From assembly GCA_947623455.1 (NCBI GenBank), contig OX392535.1, positions 42,494,688 through 42,558,687 on the forward strand: DNA of 64,000 nucleotides, written 5' to 3'. The DNA is from Mimachlamys varia. Taxonomy: Eukaryota; Mollusca; Bivalvia; Pectinida; Pectinidae. Shown piece after piece: positions 13,187 to 25,339 of the stretch (its first letter is position 1; each line of letters begins with the position of its first letter). Under the pieces are notes generated by a model. It was not told the origin of the DNA. It made no database searches and saw nothing but the letters and a program-made list of their open reading frames with translations. A program made the position numbers and the translations under genes.

Positions 13187-13915
13187 TCCAAACAAAATCA
13201 GAGAATGCCGGTGTCAACAAAAACCGTAATGCTAAACTAAAAATCAATTAAATTAGGGCAAAATTTAAAAAAAAAAAACAAAAACAAAAACATATCAACA
13301 CGAGGGCCCATGCCCATGAGATAATACGATGATGTGTTCCTTAAGGGTAAGCACATTCTGCTCAATCGATGAAAATCGCCTTGTATATATAACTACTGAT
13401 GTTTGATTGGGGTCTATGGTTAATTATTGGGTTAAAAAACGGTGCTTATACATGTGCAATTTTGGGGGGACTTGTGGAGCCTTAATAAATGTCCTACAAT
13501 TAAATCAAGTGTCATTTGAGCTTATAAATTTCATATCCAAAGAAAACTATATCGATCTCACTGATTGTTTGTTGTTAGAAGGCTAAGGTCATTCATCTTT
13601 TTTCGGTCTAAGAACACAACAGATATATAACTGAATAAATAAACTCGATGCATTTCATAAACAACTTTTCTAGCGTGACAAACGGTTATATTTACAAACA
13701 TAGGTATAATTACAAAATTCGGCCCAGGAGTCATTTTCATTGTTTTCATTGTTAGGTTTGTGTGTATGTTTTAAATAACAGTCTAAAATCGAGTGCTTAC
13801 ATGAATAAAAATATCGTTTAAGAGTTGTTCCATTATTATTAAATTGAAGATTAAGTTCAAAAAATTTAAAACGGCTCTACAAACTCATATAACTGTTGTA
13901 TGGTGATGAGAAACA
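13187..13915. other. Unassigned intergenic sequence
   Basis: AT-rich with short A tracts. No supported feature. Confidence 0.5.
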
Positions 13916-14424
13916 TGGTCACATCCTGGTCACAAGTAAAACAAAGCTGACACTCTACACTTAATGTAGCTACGTATCGAATAACTATTAATAGATCAAT
14001 GAGTCACATCCTGGTCACAAGTAAAACAAAGCTGACACTCTACACTTAATGTAGCTACGTATCGAATAACTATTAATAGATCAATGAGTCACATCCTGGT
14101 CACAAGTAAAACAAAGCTGACACTCTACACTTAATGTAGCTACGTATCGAATAACTATTAATAGATCAATGAGTCACATCCTGGTCACAAGTAAAACAAA
14201 GCTGACACTCTACACTTAATGTAGCTACGTATCGAATAACTATTAATAGATCAATGAGTCACATCCTGGTCACAAGTAAACAAAGCTGACACTCTACACT
14301 TAAGGTAGCTACGTATCGAATATTTATCAATAGATCAATGAGTCACATCCTGGTCACAAGTAAAACAAAGCTGACACTCTACACTTAAGGTAGCTACGTA
14401 TCGAATACTTATAAATAGATCAAT
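13916..14424. repeat. 85-bp tandem repeat, six copies
   Basis: The unit begins GTCACATCCTGGTCACAAGT. Starts of ACATCCTGG at 13921, 14006, 14091, 14176, 14261 and 14345 give a period of 85, with one 84-bp unit from a single-base deletion. The first four copies are almost identical and the last two share private changes, so the array is young. Confidence 0.97.
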
Positions 14425-15573
14425 ATATTTGAAACATCTTATGAGATATTTCTTGAACAAAACAAGACATTGCAAATGCAATTGTTCCATGTCATTATAT
14501 TTAATCAATATGTTCACGCAATTTCGAAAGGTTTATTCATACTTGCAAAGTTCGTGTGTTACTTCAAATCATTACAGTCAGAAACAGCTACTTATGAAAA
14601 CAAAATTTTATAGTTTCTGTTATTGTCATGTTGACCAATAAGATACTAAGGTTATATTCCGGGGATGTGTGACGTTGAACAATTTACATATTAGACTATT
14701 TGGTTCTTAACCAGGGTTTTCTACCGCAGTGTTTTCAATGTACATTCCTGTCTTCACTGTCAACTAATACCAAAATACATAACATTTAGTGGTAATATCA
14801 TTGTACACCTTTTGCGCTTGTAATACTGATAGCGTGTTTGATTCTTATTGTGCCTTATGTTGTTCTTCCACATTTTTCTCTATTGCATATTTTTTTGGAA
14901 TGCGCTAATTTAACATTGCGCTTATCCATTCAAATTGGATAACGAACTGCAGTTTGAGTCCGCCCAATTATAGTCATTTCATAGTATGAGACTTGGTTGG
15001 GGACCATTAGAATTAAAGCCTCGTTACTGTGGTTGAGATCATTGGTTATAAACATCTTCTTTTATAACAGCGAATAGAACGTCCATCAACCTTAACAACT
15101 TCTCCGCTCGCTTTCAAATCGTATGATATCTTAGTCTGTAATATTCTGTAAAGCAATACATCAAACAAAATGCACATTTCTTTACACATTTAATTCCATT
15201 TTCAGTCACCATGAAGAACAAACGCGGATAGTAAAGAATTATATACACCGATGATGTTGTTCCTGATGAAATGCTGCGTTGCTTTTTGATGTTAAAATCC
15301 TTTTCAAATGCTTTTCTAAATCTGAAAGTCATCTTGATAAATGGCTGAGCGGATATTCTCAAGTATACCGCCTTGTATATCCTTGTTCTGAGTCATTTTT
15401 GTTGGGCTTTCATGCTGCCTTTTTATCTGTTTTGATGTCACCGCAATTCTTTTTGCCTTTTCGAGTTTACGATAATTCTTTGTGTATCAATGTAACACAC
15501 ATTTGTTGGCGTTTCAAAGATTGTTTACTTATTAATCGCGGAAGAGCACACACATTTTACAAATATATTTGTT
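14425..15573. other. Downstream flank of the glycine-rich gene
   Basis: AT-rich. A diverged copy of the TACTGTA MITE family may lie at 14775-14960. Small frames here lack splice or motif support. Confidence 0.45.
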
Positions 15574-15579
15574 TTTATT
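15574..15579 (-). terminator. Polyadenylation signal AATAAA
   Basis: A canonical AATAAA on the minus strand lies 33-38 bases past the TAG stop at 15614-15612. It predicts a very short 3' UTR with cleavage near 15550-15560. Confidence 0.75.
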
Positions 15580-15611
15580 TATATACGATTGAAACATAAT
15601 GAAAAACTTCG

Positions 15612-18600
15612 CTATTTTCGATCATCGTCATCATTATCGCCCGAATATGCAGATGAATTCCATCCTCCAGAAGAAAACGATCCCGTACCTCCACCAGAAG
15701 AACCGAAAGACCATCCACCGGTTCTGGATCCAAAACCTCTTCTTCCATCCATACCAGTATTCCAAGATCCTGAATCTCCCCCGCTACCTCCGTTCGAGCC
15801 CCAGGAACCTCCACCGAACAGTCCAGCACCTCTACCGCCAGATCCACCTACACCACCACCACCACCACCTTGTGAGCCTCCCATGAGGGCTGCCAGCAGT
15901 AATTTAGTATTGCCTCCAGCGCCACCTTCCGCCTGCTCGCCGCCCGACTCTATCATCTGTGACAAGGCTTTGTATCTAAGTAAATTAGTGAACATGTTAT
16001 TGGAGTTAAATATGCCCGTGTTGCCTTGATTACCTCCAGTTCCAGAAGTAGTGGATCCACCATTAACTCCTGTAGAAGTACCAGAAGACCAGCTCTGAAA
16101 CCCACCAGGCATTCCTGTAAACTGTCCTTGTCCTCGGAAACCGTTATGTCTTCCAAACCCAGTATGCATATTGTTAGTTGTAACAGAACCCCGATTGAGT
16201 CCGAAACCTCCTCCTGTGAACCTGTCATGTCCCCCTGTTCCAAATCTACCACTGTAGCTCTGCCATCCGTCAAAACCCACATCTCTTCCAGTACCAGTAT
16301 ACATGCCGTTATTGAAATAATGGACACTCCTATCGGGCATAACTCCGCCAATATTCCAATGGTGAGTGCCTCCGGGAGCACCGCCACCGAAAAGAAAGCC
16401 GCTTGGAGTATATCCATTCATATTAAATCCTTTCCCACCAGTGGAACTTCCTGTGAAGCCCCCTGTACTTCCTCCCATGAATCCGGTGTTTCCAAAGACG
16501 CTCCCTCCAGCACCACCATGTCCAGCCCACCATTTACCATTGGAAAAGCCTATAGGATATGTGACACCGGCACCGCCGCCACCACCGCCACCACCGCCAC
16601 CACCACCACCGCCGCCGCCAGTACCAAAACCGCCAGGAAATAATGTAAAACCGCTTCTTCCGCCACCTCCACCGCCGCCCCCGCCTCCACCACCAACAAC
16701 AACTCCGACTCCAGCACCATTTCCAGGAACACCTCCGGAAAATGGAAATTTGCCACCAAATCCTCCTACAGGAAAGCTGCCGGAAATTCCACCGCCGCCT
16801 CCACCACCACCACCGCCACCTCCACTACCTCCAATGCCAATTCCAACACCTCTGCCACCTGGCATCCCAGTAGCCGGAAGGCCTGTAAACCCGCTACCTG
16901 CTGATTCCAGCAAAGCTCGCAGGCCTCCTTGTTTCTGAACAGGGGAGCTGTGAGCTCTGCTTGACGCATCAGAACTTCCGGTTGATTGAGCACTTTGTCT
17001 ACCGTTCATATCGCTGCTGCTCTTGATGAAGAAATTGTTGTGAACCTGAGTTGGACTGCTTTGTGACTGCGGATTAGGCATGGGTGGTGGAAAGATTGGG
17101 TCCACATTTTGCAGACTGGTTTGCATCATATTAGGAAGATTAGGAAGCGGATTTGGAAAATTTGTTGGCAGATTTGGAAAATTAGTTGGCAGATTTGGAA
17201 TATTAGTTGGCAGATTTGGAATATTAGGGGCCTGATTTGGAAAAGTAGTGGCCGTTTTGGGGTAATTAGGCAACGATTCTAATATAGGAGATTGTCCTGG
17301 TAGTGTCTGAGGTAGTTCATACACCTGCTGGTAAACAGTATCTTGCATACTTGGTAATGTTGCGTGAACCGGTATATGAGAACTTAACCGATTCTGCAAC
17401 AAGAACTGTTTGTCTGCAGGAATAGACGTCATGGCTATGGGTCGGACGTTCTTCTGGACTAGGTCTGCAATAGAAAACGGCAATATTACAGCTTCAAATG
17501 GTTAAAAAGTTTAGGTCCTTGAAATAAAGAGGTGTCTGTTGTATGTCACTCACTGTTACGTTTTTCTCAACTGACTAATGTGACAGTCTTTCTTTGGTGG
17601 ATCGATTGCATTATTTTAAAAGGTAATGTAACACACACACATACTGCTCCTTTAAATTTAGTAATAGATACAATATGCCGAAAAAAAATAAACTGCGTCA
17701 TACAGCTGTTTTGTCCTCCTAGAACTTTTCAGTGATGCTCGGGGCCAAAACGTTGGAATCCAAGATTTCTAAACTAATGTAGAAGCAGAAATGTCAGGTG
17801 CGTAAAACCCCTTTATTTTATGAATTTAGAAGTTAAAGGAAACTATATCTGTACAATATCAAATCGTGAACTACGAAAATGTGTATATTATGTACCATGT
17901 CACTATTAAAATGAGATAACTGTGGCTATGGAGGCTCCAGCAAACCCCGGGGACTAAAAGGATCCACCCGCAGAGTCTGCCACCCCTATCATAAAAGTCA
18001 GATGCTGTAGCTTACCTGACAGTGTTGCCTTGGAGACTGTTGTTGTGACATGATACACCAGACATAACACTACCAGCAGAAATGGCGACGTGTTCCTAAA
18101 CAAGACAAAAATAATACGTGGTTTATTAAACAACTGATCTTAGATACAATACTCGTATCCATGCACGAGCACGACCTTCTACAATCATTACTACGATAAA
18201 TTATTAAATTCCTTTGACAATTGAAATGTTTTCATTACTTACAAAAATACGGTTCTATATTCGACAAGCAAATTTGAAAAACAAATTATAAAATGGCGAG
18301 GTTTTCATAAATTGATAATAATATTATAATAAATCAATGAAATTATTAATTCCCAGCAAGAGAAATCCCGTGTTTTAACAAAACTGTTGTTATAAAAAAT
18401 AAAATGATAAAGTTCCAGGGAAATGTATACAAATTAAATATCTTGAATAAAAACATATGAACAAGTAAAATGAGAATGTGATTAGAACGGTATGTGTCTT
18501 ACCGACACCCGCCTTGTAAATCTAGGTCAAATCCAAATAGGTCACTTCCTTTAATTCAGAACTGATGAAGCGGTAAAGCAAAAAGTTACCTGCTAATTAT

Positions 18601-20505
18601 ACGAATGAGATCGCAATGGCGACCCTTAATTAAAGTGTGACTATTAGGAAAAGTTAAGCTGCCAGTAAAGACTGAGTTAAGTTGCTCAACAAGAGCACAA
18701 GTGTAACTCATTTTAATTTCAGTACTGTATATATACGATCGATGGTATCAGTGAATGTCTTTTACAAGTGCTCATAAGCTCTTCCATATGTTCAGCCTCA
18801 TCGAAAAATAATATAAGTTTCTTTCTCTGATGCTTAATTTCCTACAAGGAAAAATTTCCAATATTAAACCCTACAAAGAATATCAATGCGACGACAACCT
18901 CATTGTATCTCGAACTCAAAATCTATATCTATGAAACTTAGACAAAATTTGAACAAAGGAAGGGACTATACCGGGTAAAGATGACGTAACGCACAACTAT
19001 GTTGCACCTTTTAAATTATGCCAAAAAATGCACCATACAGCTGTTTTGTCCTCCATGGACTCTTCGGTGATTCTAGGGGCCAAAAGGTGGGAGTCCAAAA
19101 TGTCTAAACTAATGTAAAAGCAGCAGGGTCAGGTGCGTAAAATCCCTTTAATTTATTAATTTAGAATTAAAATTAAACTAGTTCTGTTTAATTTCAATGT
19201 ACTACGAAAATGTGTATATTATGTACCGTGCCAAATGAGTTTAACTGTGGCTAAAGTAAACGTATCTGTGTAAAATAAAAAATTCACATTTCTGCGTTCG
19301 TCTGCTTCATCGACGACGCCCGCAATGAAAATATATTTAGCGTAGCCAGACATGAGGTTACTACGGAAGCCGGTTAGTGCCACATGAAGTAAACTTTTTA
19401 TGTCGTAATTACGACTTAGTATGTCGTAATTACGACTTAGCTATCTCGTAATTACGACTTAGTATGTCGTAATTACGACTTAGTTATCTCGTAATTACGA
19501 CATAGTTATCTCGTAATTACGACATAGTTATCTCGTAATTACGACATAGTTCGGCTTTCGTAGGTTACCGACTTGATTCAGCAACTAACCCTACCAATGA
19601 TATTGGGTTAGATCCTAGTGTAGATAAAAACAAGCATCCTTGGAGATCCGTAACCCTTGCTTAAGCGATATTCGAAACATTGTAATACAGTAGCATGAAT
19701 AGCTAGTGTTATATTTTCTAATGCAAAAGGAATAGATCCATAAGGGTTTATGTTTTAAACGAATCTCATTATTTTGAAAGTAAAAGGATAACGTTTTTTA
19801 GAGTGGAATATATATTTATGTAAAATGTCATATATGGAATCCAATAGTATTTTAAAAAATGTAACGCAAATGTAAACATTTTTAGAAATTGAATTTTGTC
19901 CACATTCAAAATGTATTCTGAAATATTTATAGACTGACTAACTTCAGCGTCGGACTGGTGTAGTTATTGATAGTTATTAGTACAAATTTGTGTATGTACA
20001 ATGTATCACTAAATGATCATGAACTGACGAAAGTATTTCATTTTGATCTTTTACGTGCAACCAGTATTCCTGATAATTTGAAATGTGTTCCCTGATTACA
20101 AAGGGTAAGTATCGCTAAAATGCACATTCGGCTTATGACATCACTATATTGCAGGGACAAGAATGTAGCATCAAAATTATTTTTGATTTGGATGCAAAAG
20201 AAAAGACAATCCATTTAAAAAATCAAGCATTTATTTTACATTTAAAAATATTAGTCTTACACTAAATTACCACATCGTCCGACATTAATTTTCTAACATC
20301 TTTTATTAAATAACTTTACCTTAATTGCAAGATACATGACATTTTGTTTAAAAATGAGTACCGTTGAAAACTAAATCTTATTAATTAAACAAATACAAAG
20401 TAAGAATTTCGGTTAAAAACGTAGAATAATTCGATAAATATTGAAGCTTGTATTGTAAAATATCGTGAGATAATAAAAGTGTATTAATTGTCCTTACCTC
20501 ATCAT
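15612..20505 (-). CDS. Predicted secreted Gly/Pro/Asn-rich structural protein, 3 exons
   Basis: The coding exons are 20505-20498, 18095-18016 and 17464-15612. Introns (20497-18096 and 18015-17465) start GTAAG and end with pyrimidine-rich tracts plus AG, and both junctions preserve frame (AG|G and G|AC). The start follows an in-frame upstream TAG. The protein of about 646 residues opens MMRNTSPFLLVVLCLVYHV, a clear signal peptide to about residue 22-30. Residues about 110-140 carry four N(I/F)PNLPT-type heptads. Residues about 205-400 are glycine-rich, with uninterrupted Gly runs near 243-255, 286-298 and 312-329. Later Gly/Ser/Asn/Phe/Trp-rich sequence is broken by two short helical-looking stretches (NLLRYKALSQMIES and TKLLLAALM). 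The end is NDDDDRK, and no cysteine follows the signal peptide. I do not recognise a named family. Composition fits shell-matrix, byssal or other secreted structural proteins (inference). Confidence 0.85.
16560..16835 (-). repeat. GGN triplet tracts coding for polyglycine
   Basis: Three runs of imperfect GGN codons, seen on the plus strand as CCG/CCA/CCT triplets, encode the glycine runs of the secreted protein. Mixed third bases suggest the tracts are not one simple recent microsatellite, but length variation between alleles is likely. The antisense polyproline frames are shadows. Confidence 0.9.
17159..17230 (-). repeat. 21-bp in-gene repeat coding N-(I/F)-P-N-L-P-T heptads
   Basis: About three and a half copies of a 21-bp unit (plus strand GGCAGATTTGGAATATTAGT type) keep the reading frame and encode the Asn/Pro/Leu heptads near residues 110-135. 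The copies are close to identical, so the heptads expanded recently. Confidence 0.85.
17699..17935. repeat. Dispersed repeat copy in intron 2
   Basis: Shares TACAGCTGTTTTGTCCTCC at its start and ACTACGAAAATGTGTATATT near its end with a second copy at 19033-19256 in intron 1 of the same gene. No coding content; the family is not recognised. Confidence 0.8.
18498..18570 (-). pseudogene. 3'-end fragment of the RT retroelement in intron 1
   Basis: On the minus strand it reads GGCGGGTGTCGG after TTTGACCTAGATTTACAA, matching the 3' region of the RT element at 10305-10890 and 12535-12790. Further scraps appear near 18890-18970 and 19295-19330. Confidence 0.45.
19033..19256. repeat. Dispersed repeat copy in intron 1
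   Basis: Second copy of the segment at 17699-17935, same orientation, diverged by scattered substitutions and small indels. Confidence 0.8.
19400..19552. repeat. 21-22-bp palindromic array, seven copies of TCGTAATTACGA
   Basis: Each unit holds the perfect palindrome TCGTAATTACGA, often extended to GTCGTAATTACGAC, separated by TTAGTATG, TTAGTTATC or ATAGTTATC spacers. It lies in intron 1 of the secreted-protein gene. The TAATTA core is a classic homeodomain site, so the array could bind such factors (inference), or it could be a plain palindromic minisatellite. Confidence 0.92.
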
Positions 20506-20579
20506 GTCGCCAAGCTGCCTCGACTATCTCCACGTAAACACTGTCAAACTAGTGAAGGAGTTTTTTCGTTAATGCCGTA

Positions 20580-20586
20580 TTATATA
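20580..20586 (-). promoter_or_regulatory. TATA box of the glycine-rich gene
   Basis: TATATAA on the minus strand lies about 75 bases upstream of the start codon at 20505, which predicts transcription starting near 20550-20555. A CCAAT-like ATTGG lies slightly further upstream. Confidence 0.5.
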
Positions 20587-20599
20587 TTGGTACAATAAA

Positions 20600-22926
20600 A
20601 ACACTCCAATGCCTTGTTCCGTGTGTCTTCCTCATAATATAGAAACACACGCTGTGGTGGAGTGCTGTATATTGCACGAGGTGATTCTAATCATCCCGAG
20701 CCATCCTTGACAGCATGAACAACCACAATCATTTCATTGCATACTAAAAAGCTTTGCAAGCTTGATTTTTTAAATCGGAATCGTATTTTACAAACTAAAT
20801 GTGCCAATAGTGAAGTTGTTGGTTTTATTGGTCCTTTTACCAGCTTGCAATCATTAATAACCGCGTAATAAGCCTTTGAGAATTCATTTTGATCAATCAA
20901 TGAAATACGTAAAAGTTTATTTCAGCACATCATTCAAAAGTAAGCAAACCATGCTTAATACAATTGATATGTAATAATATTAAAATGTTCTTGTAAACTG
21001 GAAATATATATATATATATATATATTAGCCCTTACCCGGAACACACGAAACAATAAATGACTCTTCGGAGCACCTCAACAAAGAGTTAACGACAAGTATA
21101 AAATAACAGTGGAAATTTGTATCTGTTCATAATTATTTTTCTTGTTTTCTACAGTTTCATGTGATTGCATTGGTGCATATCTAAGAAAAATTAAGGAATA
21201 TTCAAAAACACTCAAATAAAAACTCGGTGGTGAAGTTGGCGAAAAACTATGCAATCAAAACTTGCGAACGAAGAGTGTTTTATAAATTATAATGAAAATG
21301 CAAAGAAATAGCGTACAGACTTGAGCATGGAAAAGCACCTGCAAAAGTTTCTTCAAGTGTGTAATAGCGAAGTTTGATTATGCACTCACAGATTTTATAG
21401 TAAGAATACATCAGATTGTTACTTACTCATGTATTGGTAACACAGTTGTGTCATGTACATCTACAACATAAATAATAAATAAACAAAATTTTGCAAAGGA
21501 AAATATAGAAAAAAAATGAATCCAAGATATGTAGCTAGGCCCGAAGTTCATATATATTGCTGCATCATTATATCACTACATGTAAACTGAATATTGATTC
21601 CAACAGTAAGGTGTTTCTTTCGTTTTATGAATGTGATCAATTATGTTTTTGTGTAAGTTAAATAATATACAAAAACAAACACCTTGCAAATAAATAAAAA
21701 TATAAAGAAAATCCTTGCAAATAAATAAAACCGTGTATAAAATAAAGCATAGAAATATTTCATTTTATATTTATACTCCGAGTTATTTATTTTATCTTCT
21801 GAAACTTGCCTTTCTGGCAAATTATAAATTACATTTGTAAAATGTTGATACATCATTACTCATAACTGACAAAAATATTTTTGTCATGAAGCGTCGATGC
21901 AGATTGAATTGTATAGATTTTCCAATATTTTTGCTGCTATCTAAGAAAGGCATGATGTTTCTAATGGTTCTATAAACATAGATGGACATGCATCTCCAGA
22001 TGTAATCATTACGGGAGATTAAGTGTCAGTTTCATACCATGTACATGTCATTCACTTTCTGACGCATGATAAATCATCACGCCCCCTTTTCTTCACTTCA
22101 CCATAATCATTACAAAATGTCAGTTGAACAAACCGCTTCCATTTAATGGGGTTTTCTTGTATTCTAAAACAGACCCTTCAACATTTAGTCATTACAAGGG
22201 AACAACTTAATAGATATGTATTAATCTTGATATTTCCTTGATAAGCTTGTAAATTATTTTATTGACGAATAATAAATTTCATGTGACAAACATTTTTTGT
22301 ACAGATTATTTCTTTCTTGATAACTAAATCTACGAACCAAATCTTCTCTTTAAATGACACAAATACTTTCTTTTGATCTACTGGATATTTCGATACCCAT
22401 GATATTTTTGCTATTAATCGGTCTGATTCATTCGCACGAGTACTAACATCTAAAAAACTGCTGAATGTATTAAGTGGTTTCATATTTGAAAGTATCAACC
22501 GAAATTAGTATTTTCCTTTAGATAACTTTTATGAACACAATATGATTTCGAAACAAAATTATTTTAACTTATATGATGCATTCAGTTCCCAAAAAGACAT
22601 ACATATTATTTTTATATTCTTTACTTTACTGTGTTAGCATTAATATGCCGCCTCAAATCAACCAATCAAATTCTAGCAAAAACTAGACCAACACGAGAAA
22701 TAAACGTCGTGAGAACGGTGTCTTATACATAAAGTTATACAGATGTCACAGAAGGCACGTTTACAGCAAGGAACTAATATCGCGCAGTTAAGGATAATAA
22801 GTGTCGTGTCAGTAGAATATATACATGTTCTGTAATAAGTATATTAACATATATTATTGTATTGTTAATATCGATCATTCTAGGCCTCCGCGTATAAAGC
22901 AATTACTAAAAGTTTGTCGGCAACAT
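20600..22926. other. Upstream region of the glycine-rich gene, unassigned
   Basis: AT-rich DNA with a short TA microsatellite at 21007-21026. Small frames lack motif or splice support. It may hold distal regulatory sequence, but none is visible by eye. Confidence 0.5.
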
Positions 22927-23218
22927 AGCAATATATGTTATTATAAAATATGACCATATCAATATTTGTTATTATATAATATGACCATATCAATATTTGT
23001 TATTATATAATATGACCATATCAATATTTGTTATTATATAATATGACCATATCAATATATGTTATTATATAATATGACCATATCAATATATGTTATTATA
23101 TACTATGACCATATCAATATTTGTTATTATATAATATGACCATATCAATATATGTTATTATATAATATGACCATATCAATATATGTTTTTATATAATATG
23201 ACCATATCAATATTTGTT
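22927..23218. repeat. 31-bp AT-rich tandem repeat, about nine copies
   Basis: The unit contains TATGACCATATCAATATTTG followed by TTATTATATAA. ATGACC occurs every 31 bases from 22950. Confidence 0.96.
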
Positions 23219-23538
23219 ACACTATTCATTATTTTATGATAAGACAAGATATGTTTTATTAGAGTGTTACACATTTTATATGCAATGTACATAAAAGTAC
23301 TTCATTCAAATACATAAGCATGCACATGTTATAGATTATGTAACAGACTTACGAGACACTGTAAATAATTATTTTTACATTTAAATATTTCGATTACAAA
23401 AGTCATAAATACATGAAACAAGCCGTGTAATACATATTGTATAGCTTTTCTGGTAGGTTAACACTATTATATCAAAATCCCTATAATATATCAATTGAAC
23501 CTGTACAATATCATTCATTAATAATTCAGGACAGTTAC
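23219..23538. other. Unassigned AT-rich sequence
   Basis: No supported feature. Confidence 0.5.
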
Positions 23539-23942
23539 ATCCTTGATAATCAGGAGTTATGCACACCCACCCTCTCTACACCCCTGGAATCATCCTCGAT
23601 ATTCAGGGGTTACGCTCACCTTCGCTCTCTACACCCCTGGAAAATGACATAGTGAAATTGAAAGTTGTGGGTGTGTCACTTTGTTGATGACGCAAGAAGA
23701 CTGGTTCGACCCTTTGAAGTACACCAAAACAATCACGCGGTATCAAAACGGTAAAACATTATAGGCTTTGAAGTCGATTGTCGCTCTTTTGTAATCTTCA
23801 AAAGACACGTACCAGTCTACCGATTGGTTAGGTTTTGTCACCTGAAACCAATCAAACTGCTATCGTCATGACTTCAGCTTTACCATGACATATTCTAGGG
23901 GTGTAGAGGGCGTAGGTGAGCAAAACCCCTTGATGTCAAGGA
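23539..23942 (+). mobile_element. Non-autonomous DNA element with about 55-bp inverted ends (copy A)
   Basis: The left end (ATTCAGGGGTTACGCTCACC ... CTCTCTACACCCCTGG ... ATGACAT) is complementary to the right end (ATGACATATTCTAGGGGTGT ... CGTAGGTGAG ... CCCCTTGATG). The left terminal unit is present twice. The interior is non-coding. Related copies lie at 27034-27511, 29395-29510 and 62381-62722. Confidence 0.8.
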
Positions 23943-23947
23943 ATAGA

Positions 23948-24240
23948 GGATATCTAACAGTGTCTCCAGTAATACAAAATATATTTCACGAATGGGGCTA
24001 ATATTTTGATAAATATCAAAATATTAGCCACGCGAGTGAAATATGTTTGGTATTATTGATACTATTAGATATTCTGTTTATTTCATTCTTATAGCAAAAT
24101 CTACGGTGGCAGCGTTTGATTGTCCCAAATGTCGTTCGGGTGCAGTGTCTGATTGGTCAAATCAGAAAAGTGATATTTTTCACTAGTGAAAAATGCCAAA
24201 TTTCCCACTAGCGAAAAAAATCACTTTTATAGAATGAATA
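23948..24240. mobile_element. Palindromic MITE-like element
   Basis: Positions 23948-24075 form an imperfect inverted repeat of about 65 bases per arm, with a perfect core GCTAATATTTTGATA / TATCAAAATATTAGC and outer GATATCTAACAGT / ACTATTAGATATTC. Adjacent 24160-24235 holds a second inverted pair (AAAAGTGATATTTTTCACTA / AGCGAAAAAAATCACTTTT). Confidence 0.65.
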
Positions 24241-25339
24241 ATTTTCGATGTAATATTTGTTTGAATAGATTAAAATTGTAAAATGTCAGTATTATTAAAT
24301 ATGTATACTATTTGGTTAACCAATTATGAGTAAAAGTCGTAAGTTTGGGGTAAATATATCCGAACAGATGGAGATAGCAATGTCTATAAGTATAAGGCTG
24401 CAGTAGTATTAACTGTAAGTGAACTTTTCCCTTTTAGACAGAGTTAAAAAGGGATTAAGCAAGTTTCCTTTGTAATAATTCAAGTTCAAAATATGAATAA
24501 AGGTTTCCTGCAACATATCATGAAAGTAATTAATTGATTAATAGTTCATATAAACTGTATGATGTCGTCGTATAATTGACAGACCTTTACAGGTGTCTCC
24601 CATCTTCAACTTTATTTACCGGTATGTTTACATTTTGATAAAGTAATTATTCGTCATTCAGTTATTTTTTAACCGCAAATCAATTAATCTGTCCACACCT
24701 TTGTTTTATAGAAGGGTTTAACATATATATGATTATGCAATTTTACCTACGAAACAACTTTTGACACCAGATCCATATTCTTTGTACACGTGCTATATAC
24801 ACCAACATACTGTTTAATTTCGTTTTTTTCTTTTTTGAACATCTATGTCCACAGTGTTGCCTGTATAACTTTATTTCTTAATGAGATTTAACGCCTATAA
24901 ACTATCATATAATAAAAGTCGCAGATATTTTTTTAAGAAATGGGAATATTACTTTCCGAGATGACAGCAATCTATAGAGTGCCGGAAAATTTTTTCATCT
25001 CGGCCTCCGCAATGAGGGCAAATTATCACCAAGCGAAGATAAGTATCAAGTATAAAACAACTAGCATTTTTTATGCGAAGGATTAGATTGTCACTGGCCG
25101 ACAATGACGTTTATTGGTAAAGGGCATAAGTTTTATACGGCGAAATATACAGGTCATCAAAATATCATTTTCAACATCACACAGAGTACAGAACAGATAC
25201 ATATTCTGGGGAAGCATGTGATAAAATAATTTTCAGTTTTACCATGATATTTATATGATCAGTACAACAGAACTTGCCCTTCGATCGTCAGGGTAGATTT
25301 TGTGACACAAAGCACTACCATCAATGCGTATTTATATAG
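24241..25339. other. Unassigned intergenic sequence
   Basis: AT-rich. No supported gene or element. Confidence 0.5.

Noticed and set aside
13916..14424. CRISPR-like array
   Set aside because: The whole 85-bp unit is repeated with no unique spacers; the same holds for the other arrays, and the genome is eukaryotic.
15589..16938. Plus-strand proline-rich frames
   Set aside because: They are antisense shadows of the glycine codons in the minus-strand secreted-protein exon.
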